This document shows positions 1 to 12,969 of a stretch of DNA of 64,000 nucleotides, in pieces. Origin of the DNA: Chondrilla cf. caribensis (taxonomy: Eukaryota > Porifera > Demospongiae > Chondrillida > Chondrillidae); assembly GCA_964020155.1 (NCBI GenBank), contig OZ026567.1:2266430-2330429 (forward strand). The letters run 5' to 3'. The notes beneath the pieces were generated by a model that saw only the letters and a program-made list of their open reading frames with translations, ran no database searches and was not told the DNA's origin. A program made the position numbers and the translations under genes. The first letter of the stretch is position 1. Each line of letters opens with the position of its first letter.

Positions 1-36
1 CGTATATTCAGTGTGATATTTTTCATTCTCACACAG

Positions 37-3000
37 CCCAGCCTTGTCCACACCTGGATGCTCCTCTCAATGGGAGTATTTCTTGTACTGGTGAACAGGT
101 CACTGATGAAACATGTTTCTTCTCATGTGATCCTGGCTTTGAATTGCTGGGTTCTTCTCAGAGACTGTGCCAGCCCAACAACACATGGACGGGAGTGAAT
201 ACATACTGCAACGTCCTCTATTGCCCAGTGCTGGAGCCAACTGAAGATTCCTTTATTGTAGATCCATGTGACACAGTCTACCTGTCCACCTGTATGGTGT
301 CCTGTCTTGCAGGTTTTTACAGGGAGAATTCAGACCAAAATGAAGTATCTTGTATTGTTGGCAACACATCTGACAGTGTACAATGGACACAGAGACCTGA
401 ATGTATGGAAATCCGTCCATGTGCTCCCAATCCATGTCGTCACAATGGGGAATGCTCTGAAGACGATAACGGGTACACCTGCGACTGTGAGGGTACAGGT
501 TACACAGGGGAACAGTGTCAGTGGGGACTCGTGGACCTGGAGAATATTCCCGTATTGGTTACTAACCAAACATATTGTTTCACCATTAGAGCCAATCCAG
601 ACATGGACTTAACAATAGCACTCTCCTCTAGTGAGTATCTTAGCATCATGCCAACAGCAGTGGTATTCAACCAGGGTGTAAAGAACCACACTATATGCAT
701 ATCTTCAGTGAATGAGGTCATTACTCAACTACATTTCTCACTCTCTGGTGGAGACAGTCGTCAGTTCATCATTCCAAATAGTATCACTATTGTTGTTCAA
801 GATGTGAATGCTACCTCCACCTATGCTGAATATAGGGCCCAGCCTGTTGGGATCCTTGAGCCTAGCTGCTGCACAGATATATCACTCAACTACTCCTGTC
901 CAACAGATAATTATCCTGTGTCATTTACATCCACTTGCTCTTACAGTGCTTCCACTTCTCCCATTCTGATTCCGGGTATTTCCTTTGTTACTGGTCCACA
1001 ACTCTCTCTTCCGCTCTCTTTAAGTACATGTACACTCTCTTCTTCCTACCAAGTGGAGCTACAGATCGAAGACCATACACAGTGCCAAGCTTGCAGTCAA
1101 ATCTCATCATCAGTCACTTGCAGCTCCTCCAGATCTGGAGGTGCAGGTTGCTACTGTTACGCACTTGCTTTAGCAGATATTAGAGTCATGTTTGAAAACG
1201 AGGCCTTAGCTAAAACATACTTTACACAGATAACCCCCCTACTTCCACCTTGGCTTACTTTGCAAGCAGTTCCATCAAATCGTAGTCATTTTGAGGACAG
1301 CTATCACACCTTTCTTGCCAGCCACAACAACTTAAACAATATCCAGTCTTGCCCGTATTTCATCCACAATGTAGCAACATCAGGATTACATTCGATATTG
1401 AAATATCATGGTGAATTAAATATTGGAGTCAGCAATGAAATGAAATCACATTTTCCGGAAGAAGAAGACAATCTATTCTGTATAGCTGTAGACACCTGTG
1501 TGGGTGGAAATTCCCCCATTCACATCAGTCTGCCTAGTAATCACCCTTTCAATGGGTTCCTGGAGAAATGGAAGGATCATGGTTGGCAAGCTTATCTGAG
1601 GGGTTTCTCAGTACAAGCACTGGGCTCCTTCATGGGTAATACACATTATGAATTTTGGAATGGCTCGGATTTTGCGATAGTCGGACTGACCAAACCTCAC
1701 ATTGCTGTGTCAGGTTCCTTGCAAGGGAATTGGAGGATCAGTAACGTATTTAATGTGTTGCTTACTATTGATGGAAAATTCCATATTGAAGCATCTGATA
1801 ATGATCAGGTACGTATGTACATGAACACATGATTCAGAACACCCTTATGTACATACATAATAACAATAATAATATGTTAAGTTACACATACTTGTCAACT
1901 AGCGTATCCCAATTTTATTTGCATGCAGATATACAATTGAGCGTCCGTCATAATTTACAATGATTTGTTCTTTTGGGTGTAGATACTAGAGAATGGACTG
2001 TCTGCTGGTATCAAGATAGCTTCGTTAGGAGATACAGAATTGGAAATTACTGTAAATTCAGCCTCCTTTGCATTTTCCCGGTCATCAGCTGAGGGATTTT
2101 TCTCTTTGTCCGGTGAGTAATTTGATGTTATTTGCAAATACAGTGAATAATTGTTAATCTGCCGAACCATTATATCTGCCATGTTATTTTGGAACAAATT
2201 TGCTTGCATGACTACGAGATACCAGTAATTTAATCCGCAATTGGTTCAGGCGGATTAATGATATGGAGGATTATACTTATCTTCTTCAAGATGTCTCCTA
2301 CCATTCGTCAGGCAATTTGTGCGTCCCACGTTTTCAAGAAACGGTCTGTGAGTATTTTAATGTTGTTGTTGGATTACTCTCTCTGCAATTGGAAATCTAC
2401 TTCTTCTCCTTCGTTGTCAAGTCAATTTTAAAACACTTCGCTGCTATTTTGCTGTACACTAAGACAACTTGAAAATTATCTGTAACTGAAGGCCATACAA
2501 AAGTGCAAATTGGTACACAAAAGAATGGCAGGTGGTGGAATTGCGAGATAGCAGATTACTTCCATAGCGTAGCCGTGCAAGCAAATTCGTTTCACAATAA
2601 TATGGCAGATAAAATGGGTTAGCGGATGAACCAGGGGCGAATTAACGAATATCACTGTACTGGGAAATTGTGGCTAATTGAAAGGTTTGGCAGATAAAGT
2701 GGTGGCAGCTTAACTAAAATTCACTGTATACAGTGAAACCTTGATAATCCACCACAATTGGGAGTCTCAATTTTATGGCGGATTAGCAGGGTTGGTGGAT
2801 TAATGAGGTTTCAGCCTACTACACACTGATATGCGCACTAAACATCTCAGAATATGTTGGATCACGGTAACAACAATGATAGCCCGTTTTATTTTGTTGA
2901 ATTGAGTTTCTTCGCTCACTTTCTTCTTAGTTGGTGCGCATCAGTGGACAAGTTGAATACTCACATCGTAAACAGAGCAAGTGGTCTAAAATTTGAGCTA

Positions 3001-6000
3001 AAAACTTGCGGGGCTGCCGTGTTCGAATTACTTGGGCATTTGTTTTGATTTATAAGAGCCATCTCTGAAGATACAATGTTCGGAGAAACCGTTGTGCTTG
3101 AATTCTATCCCAATTTCTAATTGTCAGCATTTTGAAATCAGCCATCTTCTTCGCGCAATATAAGTAAATGCATACTACAGGTCTATCATGTGCGGATTTC
3201 CAGGGGAAATTATCAATTAATACTATTATTTCGTCATCAAAATTTGTGGCAGATGGCGGTATTGGTGGGTGGCAGATTGGATGTATATTAAATGTGTACA
3301 TTTTAATTCGTTTTTGAAAACTAGGGCGGATTAGCGGGTTTGGCAGATTATAGGGGGGCAGATTATAGGGGGGCGTATTACAGAGGTTTTCCTGTATCAT
3401 TAATCAGCCAAAATTTCCACCAAACCAATTGTGGCAGATTAATTAATGTTCACTGTATTTTATTCCACATTATGTGTAAGCCCAGTAGCTACTGACTATG
3501 CTTTGTATTGCATTGAGTTTTGATGGTTTTCTCATTCTCCAGATTCAGAGAAACTGTGTAATACTACTAACATTGGAATGACAGAACTATACCACACATA
3601 TTCGGATGAGTCGGAAGAACATTTCTTCTCGGAACTACTGCCTATTTCCTCTTCGTATGGTACTTCATGTCCAGTTGACGTAGCTTTGGGCTTCAATTCA
3701 TCCACTGAAGTAGTTGGTTTTGCGTTTCAGACCACCTGTCATGATCTAGTCTTAGGTGCCCTTGTGTTTAGTGGTACTGATCACATTATCTCCATTGGTG
3801 GGAACCTCTCTCCTGTAGCATGTGCCAGTAGTGTTCCAACTGAATCAGTGTCCAGGGATATGGTGATCTACACCTCAATAGGATGCGGGACAACAACACT
3901 GAATAGGTTCATATCGGTTGCCCAACCAGACAACGGTGGTCCCCATATTGTCACGAACGTCGACCCAATCACTGAAACATATGCTGCCACAGTTCACAAT
4001 GCTCAGATTTCAATTTGGGATACCAGGATTCAGTCAGTAGTGACAATTGCTAATGAAGGCTTGAAGTTCTCAGCTCAGTTGGAGCTCTTTCAGGACATTC
4101 CTGTTACAATAACAGGAACGGCTTCTACCGACCATCCCTGGGAGGACATGGAGCTCAGGATTGAAGGTTGGATTGATGAAGAATCCGATTTTGTCCAAAC
4201 AATCAGTAGTGAGGTTCAAACACTGCTAATGGAGGAGTCCTACTCTGCCGTGAATCGTATCAACAATACTGAAGCATCCGTGAATCGCCTGAAGGCACAG
4301 GAGAATGCCACCTACGTAGTATACATCAGTGCTATGTCTGATGTGCAAGAACAGTTGGAGAAGTGTTCCTCCATTGAGTCAGACATCACAATGATCACAA
4401 CATCAATCAGTCAGCTTGATTTACAAATTGCTGAAAGCACTTCAGCCACCTTTCTCCAGCAAGCACTAGAAAGTGTCTGTCAGACACACTTTTGTGCAGA
4501 AGTATCCATTCCTAGTCTGTCATGTATGTGGTGTACATCTATAATACAAACAACAGTTTCGGAGAAATGTTTGGATTCATGTATTTACAATAGAACAGTT
4601 CGCATTCAAAATGGGACCATGAAGGTGACAGAACTTCGTGAGGAAAGTGACTGCAGTCCTAACCCATACTGTTTATCTTGCCAGCAAAATCAGAACAATC
4701 CAAATGCATTTACGGCTGTTTCCTGCATTGGGGGTATCTTCCCTCCAAGATGTTCCAACTACAGAAGTTCATATCTGAAAGATGTTCCGTCATTTGCGAC
4801 AATAACTCAGCAAGCATCTTATGATTGTCTAAAGGATTGTAATATTTCACTGACGTACAATCACTCACATGAATGCTGTGAAGAAAGCAATGAAATGCAC
4901 CATTTTTCACAGCCAAACTGTGTTGTTCATAACACTGCCTGTGAAATTGTTCAGGAAGGAATTCTCGACCACCTTTCATCTAATGTCACATTCACATCTG
5001 CCATTGGTTCATTGAGGGAACTAAGACACATGAAAGCCAATCTTACCATTTTGAGAGCTGAACTCTCCAGGTGCTATTTCAAGTTGGAAGCAGCTCAGTA
5101 CAGATACAATCAAACAAGTAGGTTATACAGAGAAATCTCACAGGCTGTGGAGGATGCTGAAGTACAACTCTCTGAAATCAAAAAAATTAATGAAGCAGGC
5201 CAACGGGTAAATGAAGTTCTACGAGTCAATCAATGGGAGAGTATTTTCACCATCACCAACATCACCTTCAGTTTATCCAGTGCTACCGCTTTCCCAAATG
5301 CATTTCCGCTTACTGTTAAGTACTCCAGATCATACCTAGATCAATATGGCCTTGAAGGCACTTTTACTTTTGACTTTGACTTTCAAGCTAATTCGATTCA
5401 CGATTTATCGGTAAAATTGACAGATGACATCCTCAGTACATACAGTAATCGGAAAAAGAGGGCTTCTCTATCAGAATCACTTGGAATTGATTGGGCTACA
5501 CTCTGTCAAAATCTGTATGGTATGAGGGCTATTGTTGATGCATTTCTGCTAGACAGTCTAAAAAAGTCAGATTCTGTTGTCACTGCTGTGTCAGAGAATG
5601 TAGCTGACATACAGGAATCTGTGAGTCAGATGTCAGATGAGCTTTTGCGCATTGACAATATCACCAATGGCATAAACCACACAGCTGTGGCCGGCCTTGC
5701 GCCTGATCTCTCCGTTTCCAGCCTCAGGGATATGGTCTTCACCAGCAGAGAAGTATCCAGCATCACAGAATTATTAACCGAAGCATCCAGTGTACCAAGT
5801 ACCTTGGTCAGTAATGTGGCCATGTATGCCTTTCAGCAGTGGCAAGTACAGATGGAAACTCAGCTTAATTCAACATTGTCAAATTATGGCCACGAGTGTG
5901 TAGGGTTTCTTGACTGTCTAACTACCAGCATTGAGATAGTGAAGGACATTCTGAGAGTTGCCCAACATTCAACTGCAGATAGACTTTCAGAGAGACTACT

Positions 6001-9000
6001 AGCAGTGGAAGGAGATATACTGGACCTAGCATTAAGGGATGATTTGACTATCGAAGAAGCGACATCAAGACTGAACCAGTACATATCCATCTTGGATGAT
6101 GCTACAAAATTCAACTATTGGTGTGCTGGACCTCCTCTAGCCAGGCTATCTAGTTACACAGATATTGTCATCGGTGAAGGAGAATCTCTGCAACTCTCAT
6201 GCAAAGTGGAGTCTGAGTGGACCATCAACTATGAATGGAAGAAAGACAATGAAACAATCTCCTACAGCAGCAGTGGAGAGTTGAAGATTGAATCATCAGG
6301 GACTTCAGAATCTGGGATGTATCACTGCATTGCATCCAACCACATTGGATCTCACCTGACTCCTCGCATCAAGGTGACAGTAACCACTTTTCCTGTTATT
6401 GAAGAAGATGAAAGTAATTCGGTGTACACTTATGCTGAAAGCTGTTCCCCTGTTGTTCTCAGCTGTGATGTCTCCTCCCAACCGGATCCGAACATAGGAT
6501 GGTACTTTCGACCTGAAGGCAGTGACGGCTACCGACAGTTGACTAATAAAAGTGCAACTGAACTGCAATATTTCAGACCTAGTCCGTTACACACAGGACA
6601 GTACTACTGTGAGGCATCCAACATAGCGGGGGCTATACAGTCTGAATCCTCTGATGTGAGGATCCTTGAATCTTCAGTAACCCAGTTCACTCTTCTTGTT
6701 GTGGTTAGTGTCAGTAGAGGAGAGTCCAGTAGGAATAAGCGAGCAGTAGTGTTCTCCTATGTTGACACTGGCATTGATCCAACTCAGTATGTCACTCTGG
6801 ATGAGGAGGATAGTGAACTCAGTGATAAACTGAAGGAGATCATTGAGATAGAAGTAGATTTAGGATCAGTGACCATAATGAAGGCCTCTTTCAACAATCC
6901 ATCTTCTCCATCTTCCTTGACCTTCTTATTGGGTACAAGACTCATTCCAATCAACGAAAACCACACTATACCACTGTTGAACCTCTTGCAGAACTTCACT
7001 GATGCTAAGAATGAGCTAGAAACAGTCGTAGAGAAGCTTAATCCTCTTCTTCCCTACCTCAATTACTCCTCGTTGATAGGATTGTATGACACTGCACATG
7101 GTGGCGTGGATACTAGTACAGTCATCTCCAGGTGTCCCATTGGACAAGGACTCAATGACTCGAACTACATGTTTTGTGGTGAGTACAAACTAGGAACATG
7201 ATCATATGAATGATACACATACAATATATATTTCAAGTATTTTCTATTGTATGCATGTATATATATTATAGTGAGCCATTCATTAATTTTGTACATACAC
7301 ACACTTGTACATAAGTATGTATGTGCATATTTTGTATAATATATGTACATGTGGGTCCATCCACTCTACAGTTGCCTGTCCACCTGGTGAGTATCAGGTC
7401 TCAACCACTGAACTTCTGTCAGGACTAGTACTCTATGCCTATCACACATGTTTGCCATGTTCTGATGGTCAGTACCAGTCAAATGAAGGGCAGACTACAT
7501 GCGTTCCCTGTAAACCTGGTTTCTATCAAGACTTGCCTGGCAGCCCCTCTTGCCTGACCTGCTCTAATGGATATTTCCAGCCAGAGGAGGGACAGACCCA
7601 ATGTACACCCTGTGGACCAGGTTCCTATACGAACTCCACTGGAGCAACTACCTGTACCCTGTGTCCTGAAGGCTTCTATCAACCAGAGGAGGGACAGACC
7701 CGATGTACACCCTGTGGACCTGGTTACTACACAGACTCTACTGGAGCCACTACCTGTACCCTGTGTCCTGAAGGTTCCTATCAACCAGATGAAGGACGGC
7801 CATCTTGCTTAAAATGTTCAAATGGTTACACAAACTCAGACACAGGAGCTACAGAATGTGAACCAATACTAACAACTGGTGAGGATGAGTACTGCTATTG
7901 AGTACTACTGACACTGTTGATATTACTATGTTGATGGTGTGTATCAATCAAGGCCATAGTAAGTCCTGGTGAGGCCAAGTATATGAAAAAAAAAACATGT
8001 ATGTTCTCATTTACGTCGGGAAGTTAAATTGTACAGCAGATCTCAATACGAATAATGTCATTAGTACATGTACATATGTACATACATTTATTAATTCCTT
8101 ACATGTGTATTATGTAAGCCTTTTCTCTTCATTAGTCCCAGAAGCACTTGAACAGCCAATCTGGGTGAGTATAGTGGGTATTTGTGCTACATGCATTTAC
8201 AATATTATGCACGTACACGACTGAATAAACACCTTCTACAGGTTATACTTGTTCAAATGCACATCTGATCTGCTTTTCATTCTAGACACTTTCTTACTAT
8301 CACGTGAGAGACTCTTCTGCCCTTTGCAGATGTTTTTCTCTATATTTCCACAAGCTCACACCTTTTATTCATCTCCTTGATCAAATGATCCATATCAAAC
8401 ACTTTATAAACCCAGTCATGGAATGCTCCCAACATCCATCTTTTAAAAAAGTCTACTTGTCAATGGTATATTGGAAGTTCACACTTGTTCCCGACTACTC
8501 TGACGTAGCCCAGACCCTTCCGGCCTCCATTTTTATTATGGTGCGGAAAGGGTCTGGTACATTTCGCAGGTGACGATGTTCAATACCCTTGGAACCTTGG
8601 GGGAGTGAATTATTGATGTGACGCTTTGATATTCACCGCTTGTTGTTATAATCAATGTGACGATGAGGGCAGCTGCTCTAGCGGTTGTAATTAGAGATTT
8701 AATCGGCGAAGTAGCTAATGATCACGGATACCAGTGCTTGATAGAAGAACCATATTCAGCCATTGAACATTTTGTCTCTGGAAATGTCCTTGTATCATTG
8801 CCGACTGCTTTTGGAAAGTCGCTTGTTTATGGACTGTTAGTGTGCTCGAACACCTAAGAGGATAGACAAGAGCAAAGTCGATTTCGTCGATTTGTAACGC
8901 CATTAGCCTCTCTCATGATTGACCAGAAGGCACGATTTCTTCCACGGGCCGAATTTCTAGGCGATATTCAGCATAATGTCCGTGCCTTGCAACGCGTTAA

Positions 9001-10183
9001 GGAAGATGTCGAGCAAAAACTGGTATTTTGACCTCAGAAAACCCACTATATTAAATGGGAATTCGAGAAACTCTAGTTTAGATCTATGTCAAAATTGTCA
9101 AAATTGCAAAATAAACATCACACGGGTGTTCAGTTATGATCTTCACACCTTGCAGAGAACGTAGGCGGAATGAGCCAGGTATAGGAAATGTACCAGACCC
9201 TTTCCGTGCCATAATAAAATGGAGGCCGGAAGGGTCTGGGCTACGTCAGATTAGTTCCCGACTAGCTTCTTTGAACATTAGATGTATAATCTCATTCGTG
9301 GACATATATGCATTTTGAGTCATATGGCTCCAATAAGTCATCAAATTAGTTAGTAAATCAAACAATAGCATTTTTGGCATGAGTTGCTGTGTAAGTGTAA
9401 ATTGTTCACCAAAGCAACCTCCATGTGTTTCATATTAGTGCATATAAGGAATGTATACACCTGTATGCTCAAGTACATGTGGGTCTCCACATATTTGTGC
9501 ACTACTCACTACATTCACTACAGCACATACAGACACCCTAGTGTAGTCCACATATTGATTGCAATTTTATGGTGAAGTTTATTGCTATTAACCTATACCA
9601 TTCAAGCATGACAGTAGTTCTAATACAGCTACATATGTGTAGCTACATACACTGTGTGTACATGTATGAATGTACGTAGGGTGAAATTTCTTAATCTACC
9701 AAACATTTTTAACTGTCCAAAATTTTTCCATCAAAATTATCATGTAAACAGTAGTGAATATCCAGTTAATCTACCATCTTTCAAAATGATTTGTGGCAGA
9801 CTACTGGAAAACCCCTGAATCATGAGTGATAATGTTAGTCCACTCTCAGGAGATCTTATGTACCCCATCTATATATCATTATCATCTTTTACAGGTGGTA
9901 GCCATTGTCATTGGACTTTTGGTTGTTGCAATCTTCATAATTGGTAAGTATATACAAAGAATGTGGCTGTACTCACATATTATGTGGTTATACATGCATT
10001 TGTGATCATAAGGGTTGTTAATAGGTAAATGTGTGTGCTTCAAAGAAAACCATGGAAACCTGTGTCCAGACATCAAAGTAGATTCTTTCAATTTAAATCG
10101 TTGCACATTGTAATCCAAATTTGTTCGTTTGTACGTGTATGGTGGGTGTACATGGATGGATGTGTGTATTTGTGTGTGTGCCA

Positions 10184-10265
<82 letters not shown>

Positions 10266-11764
10266 TGTGTCGTGTGTGTGCAAGTACACATGTGTGTGAA
10301 ATTATATTTACATATGTACACTATTTTTAACCTGTACATGCATTACATTATAACCTAGTTAAGGCAAACCCCCTTAAAGTTAATTTTTTGCTAAACAAAA
10401 ACCAATTTTTGAGCATTATTTGTTTGGCTGTAGTAGTGTACATAGTGTTCATGCAAGCAAATCCTGATAAGAAAACATCTGATAACAAAACTTATTTATG
10501 GGTTGTTATATTAGTCTGCCTTGATGAGTTCTACTGTACATAAAACAAGAACACATAGCATACACTGGTGTGGGCGCATTCAATGGGAAGATCCAACAGG
10601 TATACAAGATGCATACCATTGAGTGGGCATGTAATATAGTGGGACCTCTCTATTACAAACCTCTGAATAGCAGAAACCTCTATAATAAGGACACCATTCT
10701 GTGTCCCAGTGTAGTACCGTGGTGTATTAAGTGACCTCTAAATAGAGGACACCTCTGTAATAAGCACTAAAATCAAGGTCCCAAAGTGTCCGTAATAGAG
10801 AGGTTCCACTGTAGTCTCCTACCCTGGCATTTGGTTGCCTCGCTTGACCAACACTGTGTTCACCATGGGTAAAGAGCCTGATGTGATATGTGAGGATAGG
10901 ATCTTTCAAATAACTGCAGTGGTGTTCTCCAATTGAGAGCTGTCACATATTCATTTATTAAGTTTGTCCTTTTTAATGACAAACATTAATATTTGTTTTC
11001 TATTTCCCTGCTTATTGCTAGTGCTATTATTGATCGGTGTGATTCTTAAGCACAAAAGGAGAGATAAGGAAGAGCAATATGGTGTGGATGAGGTGCGTTA
11101 CAATCCAGATGTATATCCCGAAGTTGCATTCTCTGATGACCCCTTCGGGGTGAATGAAGGTGAAGAAGATGTGACGATTCACAATAATATATATGATTCC
11201 ATTGACAATTATAATGTGCCGATTTTCCCTGAAGGACGAAATCACTATGAAGTGCAGCAGCATTCTCCTCTCGATGAAGGTGAAGTACAAGAGGAGAACA
11301 CAGAGGAGGAAGTCAAGGCCAGCTATGACACTCCTTTACCCACCCAGCAAGATGGGGAAGACACTACTGCTGTACCAATGGGATATAAAGAATTGGACCC
11401 AGACACCATGATGGAGGAAATTGACCATAAGTATCAAGGTACGTTTGCTAACAAAGATGATGACGATTATGACATCCCACTCACACTTGGACGCCACCTT
11501 GTCGGCATGTCAAATACCAAGAAACCTGTTACTGAGGAAGGATACAAGAATGTAGATGAGGACAGTAACGTAGGGGAGGGGGGTGAGAATGTAGACCCAG
11601 GTGATGATAATCAACAGCCATTGATCATTGATGATGATGTCAGTGACCAGAAAACTGCCACTGATGAGGGACGGCAAAATGTTGGTGGTGATGAGGATTA
11701 CCAGTCCATGAAGGATGAAGATGATCAGGTGTTGATAACAGATGAAGATGCAACATTGATCTAA
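37..11764 (+). CDS. Sushi-EGF-Ig-GCC2/GCC3 transmembrane receptor, 5' partial
   Basis: This is a large cell-surface receptor or adhesion protein that I cannot name. Seven exons join in frame: 37-1808, 1983-2112, 3543-7178, 7372-7878, 8136-8164, 9895-9943 and 11022-11764 (about 2287 residues). Each junction has an AG acceptor and a GT donor, and the first exon opens after AG in phase 1, as is usual for Sushi modules, so the start lies upstream. Domain order: two Sushi/CCP modules (37-410), one EGF (about 411-525), a long Cys-rich ectodomain, helical coiled-coil-like stretches in exon 3, a furin-like NRKKR site (about 5450), two Ig domains (about 6117-6670), a second basic site SRNKR (about 6730), four GCC2/GCC3 Cys-rich repeats (7372-7878), one transmembrane helix split over exons 6 and 7, and an acidic cytoplasmic tail of about 235 residues with roughly ten Tyr motifs. 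The tail suggests phosphotyrosine signalling. Exons 5 (29 nt) and 6 (49 nt) are very small. Confidence 0.85.
2141..2726. mobile_element. TA-flanked MITE-like element in receptor intron 2 (first of a pair)
   Basis: The ends are imperfect inverted repeats that begin CAGTGAAT and share CTGCC and ATCTGCC blocks over about 40 bp. TA dinucleotides flank both ends, as expected for Tc1/mariner/pogo-type insertions. No transposase is visible. It abuts a second similar element across the junction CACTG-TATA-CAGTG. Confidence 0.5.
2731..3455. mobile_element. TA-flanked MITE-like element in receptor intron 2 (second of a pair)
   Basis: The left end reads CAGTGAAACCTTGATAATCC and the right end, reversed, begins CAGTGAAC; both share the block CCACAATTGG. 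TA flanks the element. Its interior (about 3001-3170) recurs diverged at 30760-30990 in the intron of the protease gene, so it is a dispersed family. It has no coding capacity. Confidence 0.5.
8498..9253. mobile_element. Non-autonomous DNA transposon carrying a RecQ-like helicase fragment
   Basis: This 756-bp element sits in receptor intron 5. Its terminal inverted repeats match over about 65 bp (8499-8565 against 9187-9252, reversed) with only a few differences, starting TCTGACGTAGCCCAGACCC. Each repeat is itself a hairpin (CCAGACCCTTCCG against CGGAAAGGGTCTGG). An 11-bp direct repeat GTTCCCGACTA lies at 8487-8497 and 9254-9264, the likely target-site duplication. Long inverted repeats and a duplication of this length fit Mutator-like elements best, but no transposase is present, so the superfamily is inference. 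The interior holds a broken helicase fragment, listed separately. Confidence 0.8.
8663..9054 (+). pseudogene. RecQ-like superfamily 2 helicase fragment inside transposon
   Basis: The first frame reads a RecQ-type N-terminus with a Walker A-like motif, SLPTAFGKSLVYGLL (about 8798-8840), then stops at 8855-8857. A second frame continues with VTPLASLMIDQ (about 8897-8930), which corresponds to the RecQ motif Ia region, followed by more stops. The fragment is therefore frameshifted and truncated. RecQ-like helicases normally run past 400 residues and carry a DExH motif; neither is present here. It could be captured host sequence or a remnant of the parent transposon's own helicase gene. Confidence 0.65.
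10190..10258. repeat. (GT)n microsatellite
   Basis: An almost uninterrupted GT run in receptor intron 6. It creates spurious Cys-Val and Thr-His ORFs in all frames. Confidence 0.97.
10637..10811. mobile_element. Short pogo/Tigger-type MITE
   Basis: The left end AGTGGGACCTCTCTATTAC and the reversed right end CAGTGGAACCTCTCTATTAC are inverted repeats, with TA on both sides. The element is about 175 bp and has no coding capacity. It lies in receptor intron 6. A related single end (GAGGTTCCACTG) occurs near 58250. Confidence 0.65.
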
Positions 11765-12969
11765 TACTTTAAATTTGATAACTTTCTACATGATATTAAA
11801 CTTCAGGACATCACATTATTTACGTGATAGCACTTATTTACACATGAAAAAAGTTAAGCTTTTACAGTAGTTGTTGTAGTGAATAACATTCCACTCTCAC
11901 TGTACTTAGTTAGTATAATATTATTATATTTGTACATTGATTAATAGTATAATCAGCATTTAATTACGGATTTTTGATAATGTTATAAATACGCACTAAA
12001 TGCCAAATTATACTGTATGTATATATCATTAATATTATTACTTTAAATGTATACGAGGTAATAGGTATAATATACATCATATTATTGTAATATCATATGA
12101 TATAATATAAAGGTTACATTATATTATAATAATATATATATAGGAGAGGTTTAATTGGCTTCCATATTGTATATACATAATATTATAGAATCTAGTACAT
12201 AGATAGTGGAATGCTATTTGAGTTTATAATAATAATATCCATGATATATATCCCACTTGAGCTCCCCACCGGACCCTTCAAACTATCAGGTAGATGTTGG
12301 GTTCACGTGACCCCTTAACCCTTGATCCTGGCTCAGTCTTCCATATATTGGAGTCCAAATTCAAACCCATGACTCAACTAGTACAGTTAGCTGCATGGAG
12401 TACAGGTACAGACTTTTTGAGTTTTACCACTCTATATATTATACTGATCTCCAGAATCTGTGATGAACGCATCTAGGTACATATTATATTATATAGAAGG
12501 GAATCCGTGGGCTGAGTATAGTCACCTGATAGACTTGATGGCTGAGCATATTGTGTATGCTTATATCTTTCAGGTGCTCTTGATCATGAAGAAATAAAAT
12601 TGAACCCATTCAGCGATGGTTAAGGGTATAAGGTAGGGGTGGTTTTCCTGTTGTAATCACTTAACTACTTCTTGTAATTAATTGATTTGCCTGCATCATT
12701 AACAATAACCAGACTTGTAATGAAAATCGATTATAATTAATTGCACGTCCCAGCATTATATTTTAATAGCTGTAATCTTACATATATGCAGTGAAAACTA
12801 TACAATAATAATTTTAATGTTACACAAAATTAAAATGATTTCATAAATGTACACTGACTATGTTTATTATGCACGTATGTACATAATATAATTCACACAT
12901 GCTTATCATCAAGTGATTGCTTTCTGACTAATATGTACTATACTGCCAGCACTGCATACATAAGTACAC
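11765..12969. other. Intergenic, convergent 3' ends of receptor and CFAP300
   Basis: This very AT-rich gap separates two convergent genes. A possible polyadenylation hexamer for the receptor, AATAAA, lies at 12593-12598. For CFAP300 the reverse-strand equivalent, TTTATT, lies at about 12862-12867. No coding region was recognised. Confidence 0.5.

Noticed and set aside
8657..8857. Helicase as an active host gene
   Set aside because: The frame breaks after the Walker A region, no DExH or helicase C domain follows, and it lies inside a transposon.
10029..10358. ORFs of 69-135 codons on both strands rich in Cys-Val or Thr-His
   Set aside because: They are translations of the GT/AC microsatellite; the same happens at 18912, 25784-26221 and 41276.
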